A stretch of 42,485 bases of DNA from Firmicutes bacterium CAG:882 (lineage in GTDB: Bacteria > Bacillota > Clostridia > Lachnospirales > Lachnospiraceae), in assembly GCA_000435595.1 (NCBI GenBank), contig FR895436.1, forward strand, positions 1 through 42,485, given 5' to 3'. The notes under the pieces were generated by a model that was not told where the DNA came from, did no database searches, and saw only the letters and a program-made list of their open reading frames with translations. This document shows positions 1-8,157 of the stretch, piece by piece; positions within the stretch are counted from its first letter, which is position 1; every line of letters starts with the position of its first letter. The translations under genes were made by a program, and so were the position numbers.

Positions 1-37
1 TTATCGTCAAAATTGCGTTTCGCAATTGCCAAGATAA
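1..37. repeat. Imperfect inverted repeat at the left edge
   Basis: Nested palindrome: outer arms TTATC (1-5) and GATAA (33-37), inner arms AATTGCG (11-17) and CGCAATT (21-27) around a TTT loop, with about five poorly paired bases between. No T run follows, so it is not a clear terminator. It sits about 25 bases before the first gene. Its role is unknown and it may belong to an element cut off by the window edge. The rest of 1-63 holds only a purine-rich ribosome binding site (GGAGAT) before the ATG at 64. Confidence 0.35.
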
Positions 38-63
38 TGTAAAAAAGGAAAGGAGATTTCATC

Positions 64-1980
64 ATGATTAATATAAAGAAAGTTTTATCAGCCACTCTCA
101 TAACGGCGTTACTTTTTACGGGCTGCGCAAACAACCAAAGTAGCTCGACGGATGCGACGGGAGGCTCCACCGAGAGCACGACTACTGCAGCCACCTCATC
201 CGGTGCATCACAGACGGGCTCCACATCCGCATATTCGCCAACGGTTATCGACTCATCGGATATGTTCACGAACCGCGACAAGGAGGTGGGCTACGACGAA
301 AGCAAAAGTGTTAAGCTCACTCTCAGCGGTGACAGCATAACAAGCAGCTCCGATTCAGTCACGATAAGCGGTTCCACCGCCACAATCACCGTGGAAGGAA
401 CATACATCCTCTCCGGAGCTTTGGACGACGGTATGATAATCGTGAATGCAGACGATACCGCAAAGATACAGCTCGTGCTTGACAATGTTACCGTCAGCAG
501 CAGCACTTCAGCCGCAATATATGTATGCAGTGCGGATAAGGTATTCATCACACTCGCTTCCGGCTCGGAAAACACTCTCTCCAACGGAGGGGAGTATGTC
601 GCAATAGACGACAACAACATCGACTCTGTTATCTTTTCAAAGTCGAACCTCACACTCAACGGAAACGGCACGCTGGACATTAATGCAGAAGCAGGACATG
701 GCATTGTGTCCAAGGATGACCTTGTGATAGCAAGCGGTACCTACAACATAAATGCCGCAAGCCACGGTCTTTCCGGCAAGGACAGCATACGAATTGCCGA
801 CGGAACATTCAAGATTGTCACAGGAAAGGATGCTCTTCACGCTGACAATGAGGATGACGAGGAGAAAGGCTTTATATATATCGCCGGCGGAAGCTTTAAC
901 CTGAACGCACAGGGCGACGGCATGGATGCCGGTGGTTATCTGCTTATCGAAAACGGAACCTTTGACATTACGACCGACAGCGACGACAGCGACACGAGCA
1001 AGAAGGGGCTCAAAGCCTCAGGCGCTCTCACCGTAAACGGAGGCACATTCGTTATTGACACGCTTGATGATGCCGTCCACAGCAACTCTGACATGACAGT
1101 CAACGACGGTACATTTACAATAACAACAGGTGATGACGGTATTCATGCTGGCAACAACCTCGTCATCAACAGCGGCTATATTACAATCAACGACTGCTAT
1201 GAAGGTCTTGAAGGCATTACAGTCACTGTGAACAATGGCGAGATTAACATCAATGCCTCCGACGACGGTATCAACGCTGCAGGAGGAAATGATTCAAGCG
1301 GTTTTGGAGGCTTCTTTGGAGGGGATAATTTCTCAGCCGATTCAGATGCCAACATATACATCAACGGCGGTATTATCAACATAGATGCCGACGGTGACGG
1401 AATAGATTCCAACGGAAATCTGTATATAACAGGCGGTGAAGTGTATGTATCAGGTCCCGAATCAAATGCGAACGGTGCACTTGATTACGATGGAGAAAGC
1501 TCAATTACAGGCGGAATTTTAATCGCTGCCGGAGCTTCAGGCATGGCTCAGAATATGGGCACTGATTCAACCCAGGGAACAATCCTCGTAAGCTTCACAA
1601 CACAGGCTGCCGGAACAACAATAAGTCTCTCCGACGAATCAGGCAACGAGCTCATCGCATGGACCTCCGACAAGACTTGCAGCAGCGTGGTAATAAGCAC
1701 GCCTGATATTGCTGAGGGAAATACCTACACCCTAAGGGCAGGCGATTATGAGACAACAATTACCATGGACAGTCTTGTATACGGAAGCGGAATGGGCGGA
1801 TTCCCCGGCGGTGGCGGCGGAATGGGTGGAAATCGCCCTGACGGCAATGGAGGTATGGGCGGAAACCGTCCTGACAATAACGAAAACAACAGTGATATGA
1901 CTCCTCCCGGCATGAACGGTGACAACAGCGGCATGACCCCTCCCGACATGAACAATAACAACAATAATAACGGCGTATAA
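64..1980 (+). CDS. Carbohydrate-binding beta-helix lipoprotein (Cthe_2159 family)
   Basis: The 638-residue product starts with a lipoprotein signal peptide: basic start, hydrophobic stretch, then the lipobox LFTGC with Cys21. A Ser/Thr-rich linker follows (about residues 23-65). Residues 90-520 form repeated strands of the type GDGMDAGG / NGTFDI / GDDGIHAGN, as expected of a right-handed parallel beta-helix. This pattern matches the Cthe_2159 family, whose founding member from Clostridium thermocellum binds cellulose and acidic sugars. The tail (about 575-638) is low complexity: Gly/Met-rich GGMGGNRPD units, then MTPPxMN units and an Asn run. By inference it is anchored to the outer membrane face and binds polysaccharide; enzymatic activity is not evident. 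It has a good ribosome binding site and its own terminator, so it is probably monocistronic. Confidence 0.82.
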   Translation: MINIKKVLSATLITALLFTGCANNQSSSTDATGGSTESTTTAATSSGASQTGSTSAYSPTVIDSSDMFTNRDKEVGYDESKSVKLTLSGDSITSSSDSVTISGSTATITVEGTYILSGALDDGMIIVNADDTAKIQLVLDNVTVSSSTSAAIYVCSADKVFITLASGSENTLSNGGEYVAIDDNNIDSVIFSKSNLTLNGNGTLDINAEAGHGIVSKDDLVIASGTYNINAASHGLSGKDSIRIADGTFKIVTGKDALHADNEDDEEKGFIYIAGGSFNLNAQGDGMDAGGYLLIENGTFDITTDSDDSDTSKKGLKASGALTVNGGTFVIDTLDDAVHSNSDMTVNDGTFTITTGDDGIHAGNNLVINSGYITINDCYEGLEGITVTVNNGEININASDDGINAAGGNDSSGFGGFFGGDNFSADSDANIYINGGIINIDADGDGIDSNGNLYITGGEVYVSGPESNANGALDYDGESSITGGILIAAGASGMAQNMGTDSTQGTILVSFTTQAAGTTISLSDESGNELIAWTSDKTCSSVVISTPDIAEGNTYTLRAGDYETTITMDSLVYGSGMGGFPGGGGGMGGNRPDGNGGMGGNRPDNNENNSDMTPPGMNGDNSGMTPPDMNNNNNNNGV

Positions 1981-2005
1981 AAATATCTCTTCGCTGCTTA
2001 CTCAT

Positions 2006-2072
2006 ATAAAGTCATGACACCTCTGCGATTTAACGATAGTTTAAGCAGGGTGTCATGACTTTATTTTGTTTA
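2006..2072 (+). terminator. Rho-independent terminator of the lipoprotein gene
   Basis: A perfect 16-bp stem, ATAAAGTCATGACACC at 2006-2021 paired with 2049-2064, is extended inward by CTGC/GCAG (2023-2026 and 2045-2048). A T-rich tract with interruptions follows. It begins 25 bases after the stop codon at 1980. Confidence 0.85.
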
Positions 2073-2086
2073 ATCATCCTTATCTC

Positions 2087-2116
2087 TTGACACGCTTCAG
2101 CTTGTATTGTTATAAA
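2087..2116 (+). promoter_or_regulatory. Promoter for the DUF6056-like gene
   Basis: TTGACA at 2087-2092, an 18-base spacer, and TATAAA at 2111-2116 preceded by a TG (2108-2109), making an extended -10. The leader to the ATG at 2213 is about 90 bases and contains three TAACAT copies (2117, 2125, 2130) and the palindrome AACATATGTT (2131-2140), which could be a regulatory site. Confidence 0.6.
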
Positions 2117-2212
2117 TAACATGGTAACATAACATATGTTTGTAACTTTTATAAAATTTAAATATACACGACTTGAATTAGGCAGTTTCCATAATATGAA
2201 AAGAGGCTTTCC

Positions 2213-3766
2213 ATGAAATCACGCACAACCCGCACCGTATTTTTTATAATACTCGCATTCTTTATAATATCCCTCATCCCGCTCTACATAATCGGCTTTT
2301 ACGCCCACCCGAGCGTCGATGATTACTACTACGGCACGGAGACCGTCAAGGTATGGAACGACACTCATTCCGTCGCCTCGGTTGTCTCAAGCTCATTTGA
2401 TGAGATGATTAATACCTATAATATATGGCAGGGAAATTTTTCAGCCATATTCCTTATGAGATTACAGCCGGGAATCTTCGGAGAGCAGTACTACTTTATT
2501 GCACCGCTCATTCTCATAAGCTCTTTCGCCGCGTGCTCAATGTTTTTCTTTTACACTGTGTTTAAGAGGGTGTTTCACACCGACGGTTACCGTGCAGGAA
2601 TAATTGCTCTAGCAATTACCTTCGTATCAATGCAGCTGTGCAATACGCCGAGCGATTCCTTCTACTGGTATAATGGTGCCATATATTACACATTTTTTTA
2701 CAGTCTTATGCTGTTATTGTATGCGCTCCTCATAAGGATGCGAACCGCCTCTCCTGCGGCGACAGCCGTGCTCACGATAATTTCGGGAATGCTTGCCTTT
2801 CTTATCGGAGGAAGCAACTATGCGACTGCTCTGTTCATGTGCATCGTTCTCGCGCTGACAGCCGGAGCAGCAATATACTGCGTTATTCTTAAGAAGAACA
2901 CCGTCATCCAAGGATACCATGTACCGGCTTATATTATAATCGCCGTGGCAGCCATTGCAGGGCTTTTCATAAGCATGGCAGCTCCCGGCAATGCCATAAG
3001 GCAGTCATCTGTCGGCGGAAGCACCGGCATTGTAAAGACATTTGTCTACACCTTTTCGTTTGGCGGCTACAGCATCGCAAGAGTATTAAACGCACCGTGC
3101 CTTGTATTTTTTATCTGCATGATACCGGTATTCTATGCGATTGCAAAAAGAACACGCTTCAGCTACCGATACCCACTCCTTGTGCTCGTGTTCACCTTCG
3201 GTCTTTACTGTTCCATGGGAACGCCTGTGTTCTACGCACAGGGGCTCCGCATGCCTTACAGAATGATGAATATCATATTCTTTGCAGCTTACTCCTTCAT
3301 CTGCTTTAACCTGATATATTTTCTCGGATGGGTTGCAAAAAAATACGGTGAATCCGATATTGTAAAAACCGTTACGAACCTTTTCGGCGGAATAAAAAAA
3401 GACGGCAGGCGTATTTACATAGCACTTGCCATCTGCATTTGTTCGTTTGTTACAGCCTGTGTCGGCAGTATTGAAGTCGGCGAGACTGAATATAAGAGCG
3501 GTGATGCCGGCTTTAGCAATCTTCCTCTGTCAGCCGCCGCAATGCTGTCGCTGATAGACGGTGATGCACGAATCTATGATGCAGAGCTCACCGAGCGCGA
3601 TGAATACCTAAGAAGCACCGATGACAACGAACAGTTCGTGACCGTGCCCGCTCTGTCAAAACGCCCTGACCCGATATTCCACTCCGACATAACCGATGAC
3701 CCCGGCGACTGGCACAATGCACACCTCGCCATGTACTACCGCAAAGAATGTATCTGGACAGAATAA
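2213..3766 (+). CDS. Polytopic membrane protein, DUF6056-like
   Basis: The 517-residue product has roughly ten hydrophobic segments: one at 8-28, several between about 95 and 260, more between 285 and 385, and one near 400-418. A soluble tail of about 100 residues follows. After the first segment an acidic motif, HPSVDDYYYG (about residues 32-41), sits in the first predicted outer loop. That is the place where GT-C glycosyltransferases carry their acidic catalytic residues, and DUF6056 proteins resemble that fold. A role in transferring sugars from a lipid carrier to a surface polymer is therefore an inference, not shown. It is transcribed alone, with a strong promoter upstream, and converges on helD. 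Ribosome binding site GAGGC precedes the ATG. Confidence 0.65.
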   Translation: MKSRTTRTVFFIILAFFIISLIPLYIIGFYAHPSVDDYYYGTETVKVWNDTHSVASVVSSSFDEMINTYNIWQGNFSAIFLMRLQPGIFGEQYYFIAPLILISSFAACSMFFFYTVFKRVFHTDGYRAGIIALAITFVSMQLCNTPSDSFYWYNGAIYYTFFYSLMLLLYALLIRMRTASPAATAVLTIISGMLAFLIGGSNYATALFMCIVLALTAGAAIYCVILKKNTVIQGYHVPAYIIIAVAAIAGLFISMAAPGNAIRQSSVGGSTGIVKTFVYTFSFGGYSIARVLNAPCLVFFICMIPVFYAIAKRTRFSYRYPLLVLVFTFGLYCSMGTPVFYAQGLRMPYRMMNIIFFAAYSFICFNLIYFLGWVAKKYGESDIVKTVTNLFGGIKKDGRRIYIALAICICSFVTACVGSIEVGETEYKSGDAGFSNLPLSAAAMLSLIDGDARIYDAELTERDEYLRSTDDNEQFVTVPALSKRPDPIFHSDITDDPGDWHNAHLAMYYRKECIWTE

Positions 3767-3782
3767 TACACGGACAGCACGA

Positions 3783-3807
3783 GCTGTTACCGTCTTACGG
3801 CAACAGC
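3783..3807. terminator. Hairpin between convergent genes
   Basis: GCTGTT-A-CCGT at 3783-3793 pairs with ACGG-C-AACAGC at 3797-3807 around a CTT loop, with one mismatch. It lies 16 bases after the membrane-protein stop and overlaps the last codons of helD. It lacks a T run on either side, so it may block readthrough only weakly. Confidence 0.35.
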
Positions 3808-5894
3808 CCACACGCCTCTCCGACACCATAAAAATCAAGCGAATGCAGTGCCCTCGTGGCACCGATATATAAAAGCTGCTTGTGGTAATCCGAATAATAA
3901 TGTGTTTTGTCAGCGTTCACTATGTGGACGCTGTCGAACTCTAAGCCCTTCGCAAGATAATAAGGTGCAACAACAACCCCCGTCTTGAAACGGTCTGTAT
4001 TCTTGTTGAGTACCGTTACCTTGAAGCTCTCCTCATCATCCTCCGTCTCCTTGATATTCTCAAGAATTTTATCCCCGACATACTCCGCTTCAGCCTGAGT
4101 TTTGCACAAAACAGCGATTGTTTCATACTTGCCGGCTGATAACTCCTCATCTATCCTGTCCGCAACAGCCGCATACATCTTGTTCTCATTGTCAAAAATA
4201 TTCTTCTCAGGAGCTTTCCCATGCCTGTCAATTCCGTCAATTCCGTTAATTCCCGCTATAGCTGCCGCATAATCCGTAATCTCAACCGTTGAGCGATAGC
4301 TCTTATTGAGCACAATTCGCTTAGAATCTTTTCCGAGAATCTCAGGAAGGAAATTAAGCACATCCGACTTCTCAGAATCAACCGACTGCTCCTTGTCACC
4401 GAGAATCGTCATAGGACATTTGAACACCCATCCGATAATGCAGTACTGCATATATGAATAATCCTGCATCTCGTCAATTACCAGATGCTTTATCTGCCTC
4501 CCCTGTCCTACCCCGCACAGAAGATACTTAAGATAAAGCATTGCATATACATCCTCATATCCGACTCTTCTTCTCTCATTCTCAGCGATGGCAACAGCTT
4601 CCTCGCCAATACTCTCAAGGAATTCGTTATACAACACTAAAATATCCTTTGTTCGGTACATAGCCTCGAACTTATCCTTCACTATCGCCGACTCAATATC
4701 GTCAAATTCATGTCCCGTGAGTGTCGTATACTCGTCGACAATATACTCTCGCACCGCATCCATTCTCTTAAACAACGGAATGTCGGGAAGCTTGTTATAA
4801 AAAAGGTCGGCAATGCTGTCCGCATCCTTCTCAAGCTTCTTGTACTTTATGTTCTTAAAATCCATAAGCTCATACTCAAGCGAGAACACAAAAGCATTTA
4901 TCGCCTCGGCAAACTCCTTGCACGAACGCGCCGATAACTTCTCCTGACGCGCCTTTGCATACTCAGGCCTGCTCTCCTCATGTACAAGAACATCCTCAAG
5001 AAAATCATAATGACGCTCACATGCCGCAACATCCGAGAGCTCCTTAGCGGCAAAATCATCGAATGTCATTTCGCTTATATTTTCCTCTCCCAGTTCAGGC
5101 ATGATATGTGATATATAGTCTGAAAACACGTCGTTCGGCGAGAGTATGAGTACCTGTGATGCCATGAGGTCATTGCGATGTCTGTACAGAAGATACGCTA
5201 TTCTGTGAAGTGCAACCGATGTCTTTCCGGAACCGGCTCCTCCCTGAACTATGAGAATTTTATCCTTCTCATTTCTTATTATGGAATTCTGCTCCTTCTG
5301 AATCGTACTTACAATACTCTTAAGTCTTGCATCGGCATTCATTGACAAAGCCTGCTTAAGAATATCATCATCTATCTTTATATCACTCTCAACAGCGTAA
5401 ATTAATTTACCCTTTTTTATCTTATATTGATATTTTTTTACTATCTCACCCTCGACAATTCCTGCCGGAGCCACATATGATGCTCTTCCCGCATCATAAT
5501 CATAAAAAAGACCGGATATAGGCGCACGCCAATCATATATGAGTGGCATGCTTCCCTTTCCTTCAGCGAAATTACCGATTCCGATATAGCAGCGCTCCGG
5601 CTCATCCTCACCGTCGAACACGAAATCAACCCTGGCAAAATACGGTGAATCCTGCATTCTCTTGTACATATGCAGTGTCTTCATATTCCTGCTTCTGAAA
5701 TTGGCATGATTGAACATCTGCTGACGATTCTCATACTCCTCATAGCCGTACTCGTCAAAGTCGCTGTAATTCTCCCAATAGAGCTCCTGAAGCTGCGCTA
5801 TATCCTTGTCATTGAGCTTCATCTCTTCCTTAATGCCCTCTATTGCTTTTTCAAGCTTTCCCTCTATTAATTGTAAATGTTCTTCCTCCGTCAT
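3795..5894 (-). CDS. helD: HelD-like UvrD-family helicase / RNA polymerase recycling factor
   Basis: This superfamily 1 helicase-like ATPase has a Walker A motif GGAGSGKTS (about residue 218) and a Walker B motif VIDEMQD (near 460). It also has the HelD signature DWRAPISGLFYDYDAG (about 121-136) and an N-terminal acidic coiled-coil arm. At about 700 residues it is slightly shorter than Bacillus subtilis HelD. HelD proteins bind RNA polymerase and use ATP to free it from stalled or terminated complexes. The ATG at 5894 was chosen because AAGGG lies 8 bases upstream; an in-frame GTG at 5903 almost touches that ribosome binding site. The start lies 15 bases after the deoC stop, so it is probably the last gene of the operon. 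A threefold 9-bp repeat (4227-4253) encodes a GIN-GID-GID stretch inside it. Confidence 0.85.
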   Translation of the reverse strand: MTEEEHLQLIEGKLEKAIEGIKEEMKLNDKDIAQLQELYWENYSDFDEYGYEEYENRQQMFNHANFRSRNMKTLHMYKRMQDSPYFARVDFVFDGEDEPERCYIGIGNFAEGKGSMPLIYDWRAPISGLFYDYDAGRASYVAPAGIVEGEIVKKYQYKIKKGKLIYAVESDIKIDDDILKQALSMNADARLKSIVSTIQKEQNSIIRNEKDKILIVQGGAGSGKTSVALHRIAYLLYRHRNDLMASQVLILSPNDVFSDYISHIMPELGEENISEMTFDDFAAKELSDVAACERHYDFLEDVLVHEESRPEYAKARQEKLSARSCKEFAEAINAFVFSLEYELMDFKNIKYKKLEKDADSIADLFYNKLPDIPLFKRMDAVREYIVDEYTTLTGHEFDDIESAIVKDKFEAMYRTKDILVLYNEFLESIGEEAVAIAENERRRVGYEDVYAMLYLKYLLCGVGQGRQIKHLVIDEMQDYSYMQYCIIGWVFKCPMTILGDKEQSVDSEKSDVLNFLPEILGKDSKRIVLNKSYRSTVEITDYAAAIAGINGIDGIDRHGKAPEKNIFDNENKMYAAVADRIDEELSAGKYETIAVLCKTQAEAEYVGDKILENIKETEDDEESFKVTVLNKNTDRFKTGVVVAPYYLAKGLEFDSVHIVNADKTHYYSDYHKQLLYIGATRALHSLDFYGVGEACGLLP

Positions 5895-5909
5895 CCGTAA
5901 CACCCTTTC

Positions 5910-6587
5910 CTAGTAAGTCTGATTATCCGTGTTTTCAGCCTTCACAATCTTAACTATTCTGCTCGTTCCAAGCCTTGATGCGCCAAGCTCAATGAATTTT
6001 TCGGCGTCCGCGATTGAGCTGATTCCTCCTGCCGCCTTTACTAATATGCCGTCAACATTCTTTACCATAAGCTCGACATCCTCAAAGGTTGCTCCCGCCT
6101 TTGAAAAACCTGTAGATGTCTTAATATATTCAGCTCCCGACCCGGATACAACCTTGCAGAGCTTTATCTTCTCATCATCCGTGAGAAGACAGGTCTCAAT
6201 AATGACCTTCAAAAGCCTTCCGTGGCATGCAGCCTTAATCTGCTTAATCTCATCTGACACCTTATCATAAAGACCGTCCTTAACCCATCCGATATTGATT
6301 ACCATATCAATCTCATCTGCGCCCTCTTTTACTGCCGTCTCAGTCTCAAAACACTTTACGGCAGTTGTATTATAGCCATTAGGAAAACCGATGACGGTAC
6401 ATACCTTAAGATGTCCGCCGGCGCTCTTTATATACTCAGCCGCCTGCTTAACATAGCTTGGCGGAATACATACGGATGCTGTCTCATACTTCATTCCGTC
6501 GTCACAAAGTCCCTTTATCTCGCCCCAGGTTGCTGTCTGTCCTAATACAGTATGGTCTACCTTTGAAAGAATCTCCTTAATTTCCAT
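5910..6587 (-). CDS. deoC: Deoxyribose-phosphate aldolase
   Basis: This 225-residue class I aldolase splits 2-deoxyribose-5-phosphate into glyceraldehyde-3-phosphate and acetaldehyde in deoxynucleoside catabolism. It shows DHTVLG at the N-terminus, a conserved KVIIETCLL strand, and VKAAGGI with the Schiff-base lysine (about residue 185), plus the phosphate-binding end GASRLGTS. The length is normal. The start overlaps the end of tdk by 11 bases and its ribosome binding site AAGGAGAT lies inside tdk, so the two are translationally coupled. The pairing with thymidine kinase makes sense for deoxynucleoside salvage. Confidence 0.95.
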   Translation of the reverse strand: MEIKEILSKVDHTVLGQTATWGEIKGLCDDGMKYETASVCIPPSYVKQAAEYIKSAGGHLKVCTVIGFPNGYNTTAVKCFETETAVKEGADEIDMVINIGWVKDGLYDKVSDEIKQIKAACHGRLLKVIIETCLLTDDEKIKLCKVVSGSGAEYIKTSTGFSKAGATFEDVELMVKNVDGILVKAAGGISSIADAEKFIELGASRLGTSRIVKIVKAENTDNQTY

Positions 6588-7170
6588 TTTTTATCTCCTT
6601 TTTGCTCTTAATTTTCTTCATGTAACAGGAATAACACATTGCCTCATAGCTGTCGTTTCCGCCAATAAGCACCTGTTCTCCGTCAGTTATAACATTTCCC
6701 TGCTCATCGATTCTCGCATTCACGGTCGCCTTAGAACCGCATCTGCATATCGTCTTAATCTCACTTATGGAATCGGCAATCTCAAGAAGTCTCAGACTTC
6801 CCGGAAATACATGTGTAAGGAAGTCAGTTCTAAGCCCGAAGCACAATACCGGAACATTCATGTTATCGACAATATATCTGAGCTCATCAATCTGCTTCGG
6901 TGTGAGAAACTGCGCCTCGTCGACTATCACCGCATCGTACCCTGAAAGCTTCTCATACTCATTCACAATATTCGTCTCAGGTGTCACGACAAAGCATCTG
7001 CATGCAAGCCCTATACGGCTTTTAATTATATCCTTTCCATCACGGTCATCCATCGCCGGCTTAAGAAGCCATACCTTCATGCCTCTCTCCTCGTAATTGA
7101 ACTTGGTTATAAGTGCATTGGCAGTCTTAGAGCTTCCCATCGCCCCATATTTAAAATATAATTTCGCCAT
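6577..7170 (-). CDS. tdk: Thymidine kinase
   Basis: This 197-residue type II thymidine kinase makes dTMP from thymidine with ATP. The P-loop reads YGAMGSSKT (residues 8-16), the Walker B/catalytic strand VIVDEAQF includes the conserved Glu, and a zinc ribbon is formed by CRCG near 142-145 and CYSC near 178-181. The family usually has GSGKT in the P-loop; SSKT here is common in Clostridia and keeps the Lys and Thr. It lies 4 bases after ldh and overlaps deoC. Confidence 0.95.
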   Translation of the reverse strand: MAKLYFKYGAMGSSKTANALITKFNYEERGMKVWLLKPAMDDRDGKDIIKSRIGLACRCFVVTPETNIVNEYEKLSGYDAVIVDEAQFLTPKQIDELRYIVDNMNVPVLCFGLRTDFLTHVFPGSLRLLEIADSISEIKTICRCGSKATVNARIDEQGNVITDGEQVLIGGNDSYEAMCYSCYMKKIKSKKEIKNGN

Positions 7171-7174
7171 GTCG

Positions 7175-8128
7175 TTAATACTCCATTATCTTGTTGGTGT
7201 ATTCTCTTATTACCCTTGCAGAGTCCTTGAATCTTGCCAGCTCGCTCGGTGACATATGAATCTCAAGCACATCATAAGCTCCGTGTCTGTTTAATACAGT
7301 CGGCACACCCGCATACACATCCGTCTCTCCGTACTCTCCTTCAAGGTATGTCGATACCGGAATAATCTTATTCTCATCATTCATGATTGCCTTGATTATG
7401 GCAACTGCTGCCGTGGCGATTCCGTAATATGTCGTACCCTTGCGCTCAAGAATCTCCCATCCCTCTCTGGTAGTCTTGTGTACGAGCTCGTCAAGGTCTA
7501 CATCCCCTACCAGATTCTTATTATCTGCTATTACATCATAAAACGGCTTACCCGCAACGGTTACAACGGACCATGGCACCATCTGTGAATCTCCGTGTTC
7601 GCCCATCGAGTAAGCATGCACGCTTCTTGGGTCAACCTTCACAAGCTCACCGATGAATGTCTTAAGTCTCGCCGAGTCAATAGCCGTTCCGGTGCCTATT
7701 ACCTGATTCTTCGGAAGCCCGGAAAGCTTCTTGACATAATGTGTGATAATATCTACCGGATTGGACACTATAAGAAAAATTCCGTCAAAGCCGCTCTCCA
7801 TAACAGGGCCGACTATTGACTTACATATATTCGCCGTGAGTTCAAGTGTATCAAGCCTGCTCTGTCCCGGCTTAGGCGGTGCTCCGGCTGTGATTACAAC
7901 TATATCTGCGTCTGAACAGTCAGAATAATCGCCGTTTGTCACTTTAACATTTCTGTTAAGGTATTCTATGCTATCATGAAGGTCAAGCTTCTCTCCGTAA
8001 GCTCTCTCCTTGTTAATATCAATCATGAGCACCTCATCGACAACTCCCTGCGTTACAAGGCTGAAGGCTGTCGTGGAGCCTACAAGCCCACATCCTACTA
8101 TTGCTACTTTTGATTTATTCATTTTCAT
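7175..8128 (-). CDS. ldh: L-lactate/malate dehydrogenase family protein, probable L-lactate dehydrogenase
   Basis: This 317-residue NAD-dependent 2-hydroxyacid dehydrogenase begins with the Rossmann motif GCGLVGST (about residues 12-19). It carries the catalytic His in MGEHGDSQ and the Asp in IVSNPVDI. It should reduce pyruvate to lactate and regenerate NAD+ in fermentation. The substrate loop reads AGAPPKPGQSRLD; the position that is usually Gln in lactate and Arg in malate dehydrogenases appears to be Pro, so specificity is less certain. The Arg that contacts substrate is kept. It starts 29 bases after the upstream membrane-protein gene and leads into tdk. AAAGGAAG 8 bases upstream supports the ATG at 8128. 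Confidence 0.85.
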   Translation of the reverse strand: MKMNKSKVAIVGCGLVGSTTAFSLVTQGVVDEVLMIDINKERAYGEKLDLHDSIEYLNRNVKVTNGDYSDCSDADIVVITAGAPPKPGQSRLDTLELTANICKSIVGPVMESGFDGIFLIVSNPVDIITHYVKKLSGLPKNQVIGTGTAIDSARLKTFIGELVKVDPRSVHAYSMGEHGDSQMVPWSVVTVAGKPFYDVIADNKNLVGDVDLDELVHKTTREGWEILERKGTTYYGIATAAVAIIKAIMNDENKIIPVSTYLEGEYGETDVYAGVPTVLNRHGAYDVLEIHMSPSELARFKDSARVIREYTNKIMEY

Positions 8129-8157
8129 AATACATTCTTCCTTTCCTGTTTTATTTT

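Noticed and set aside
291..713. 140-codon leftward frame opposite the lipoprotein gene
   Set aside because: Antisense to a coherent beta-helix protein; no recognisable motif or ribosome binding site.
1746..2005. Leftward Pro/Leu- and Arg/Cys-rich frames opposite the lipoprotein tail
   Set aside because: They are produced by the reverse of the Gly/Met/Asn repeat codons; low complexity and no start signal.
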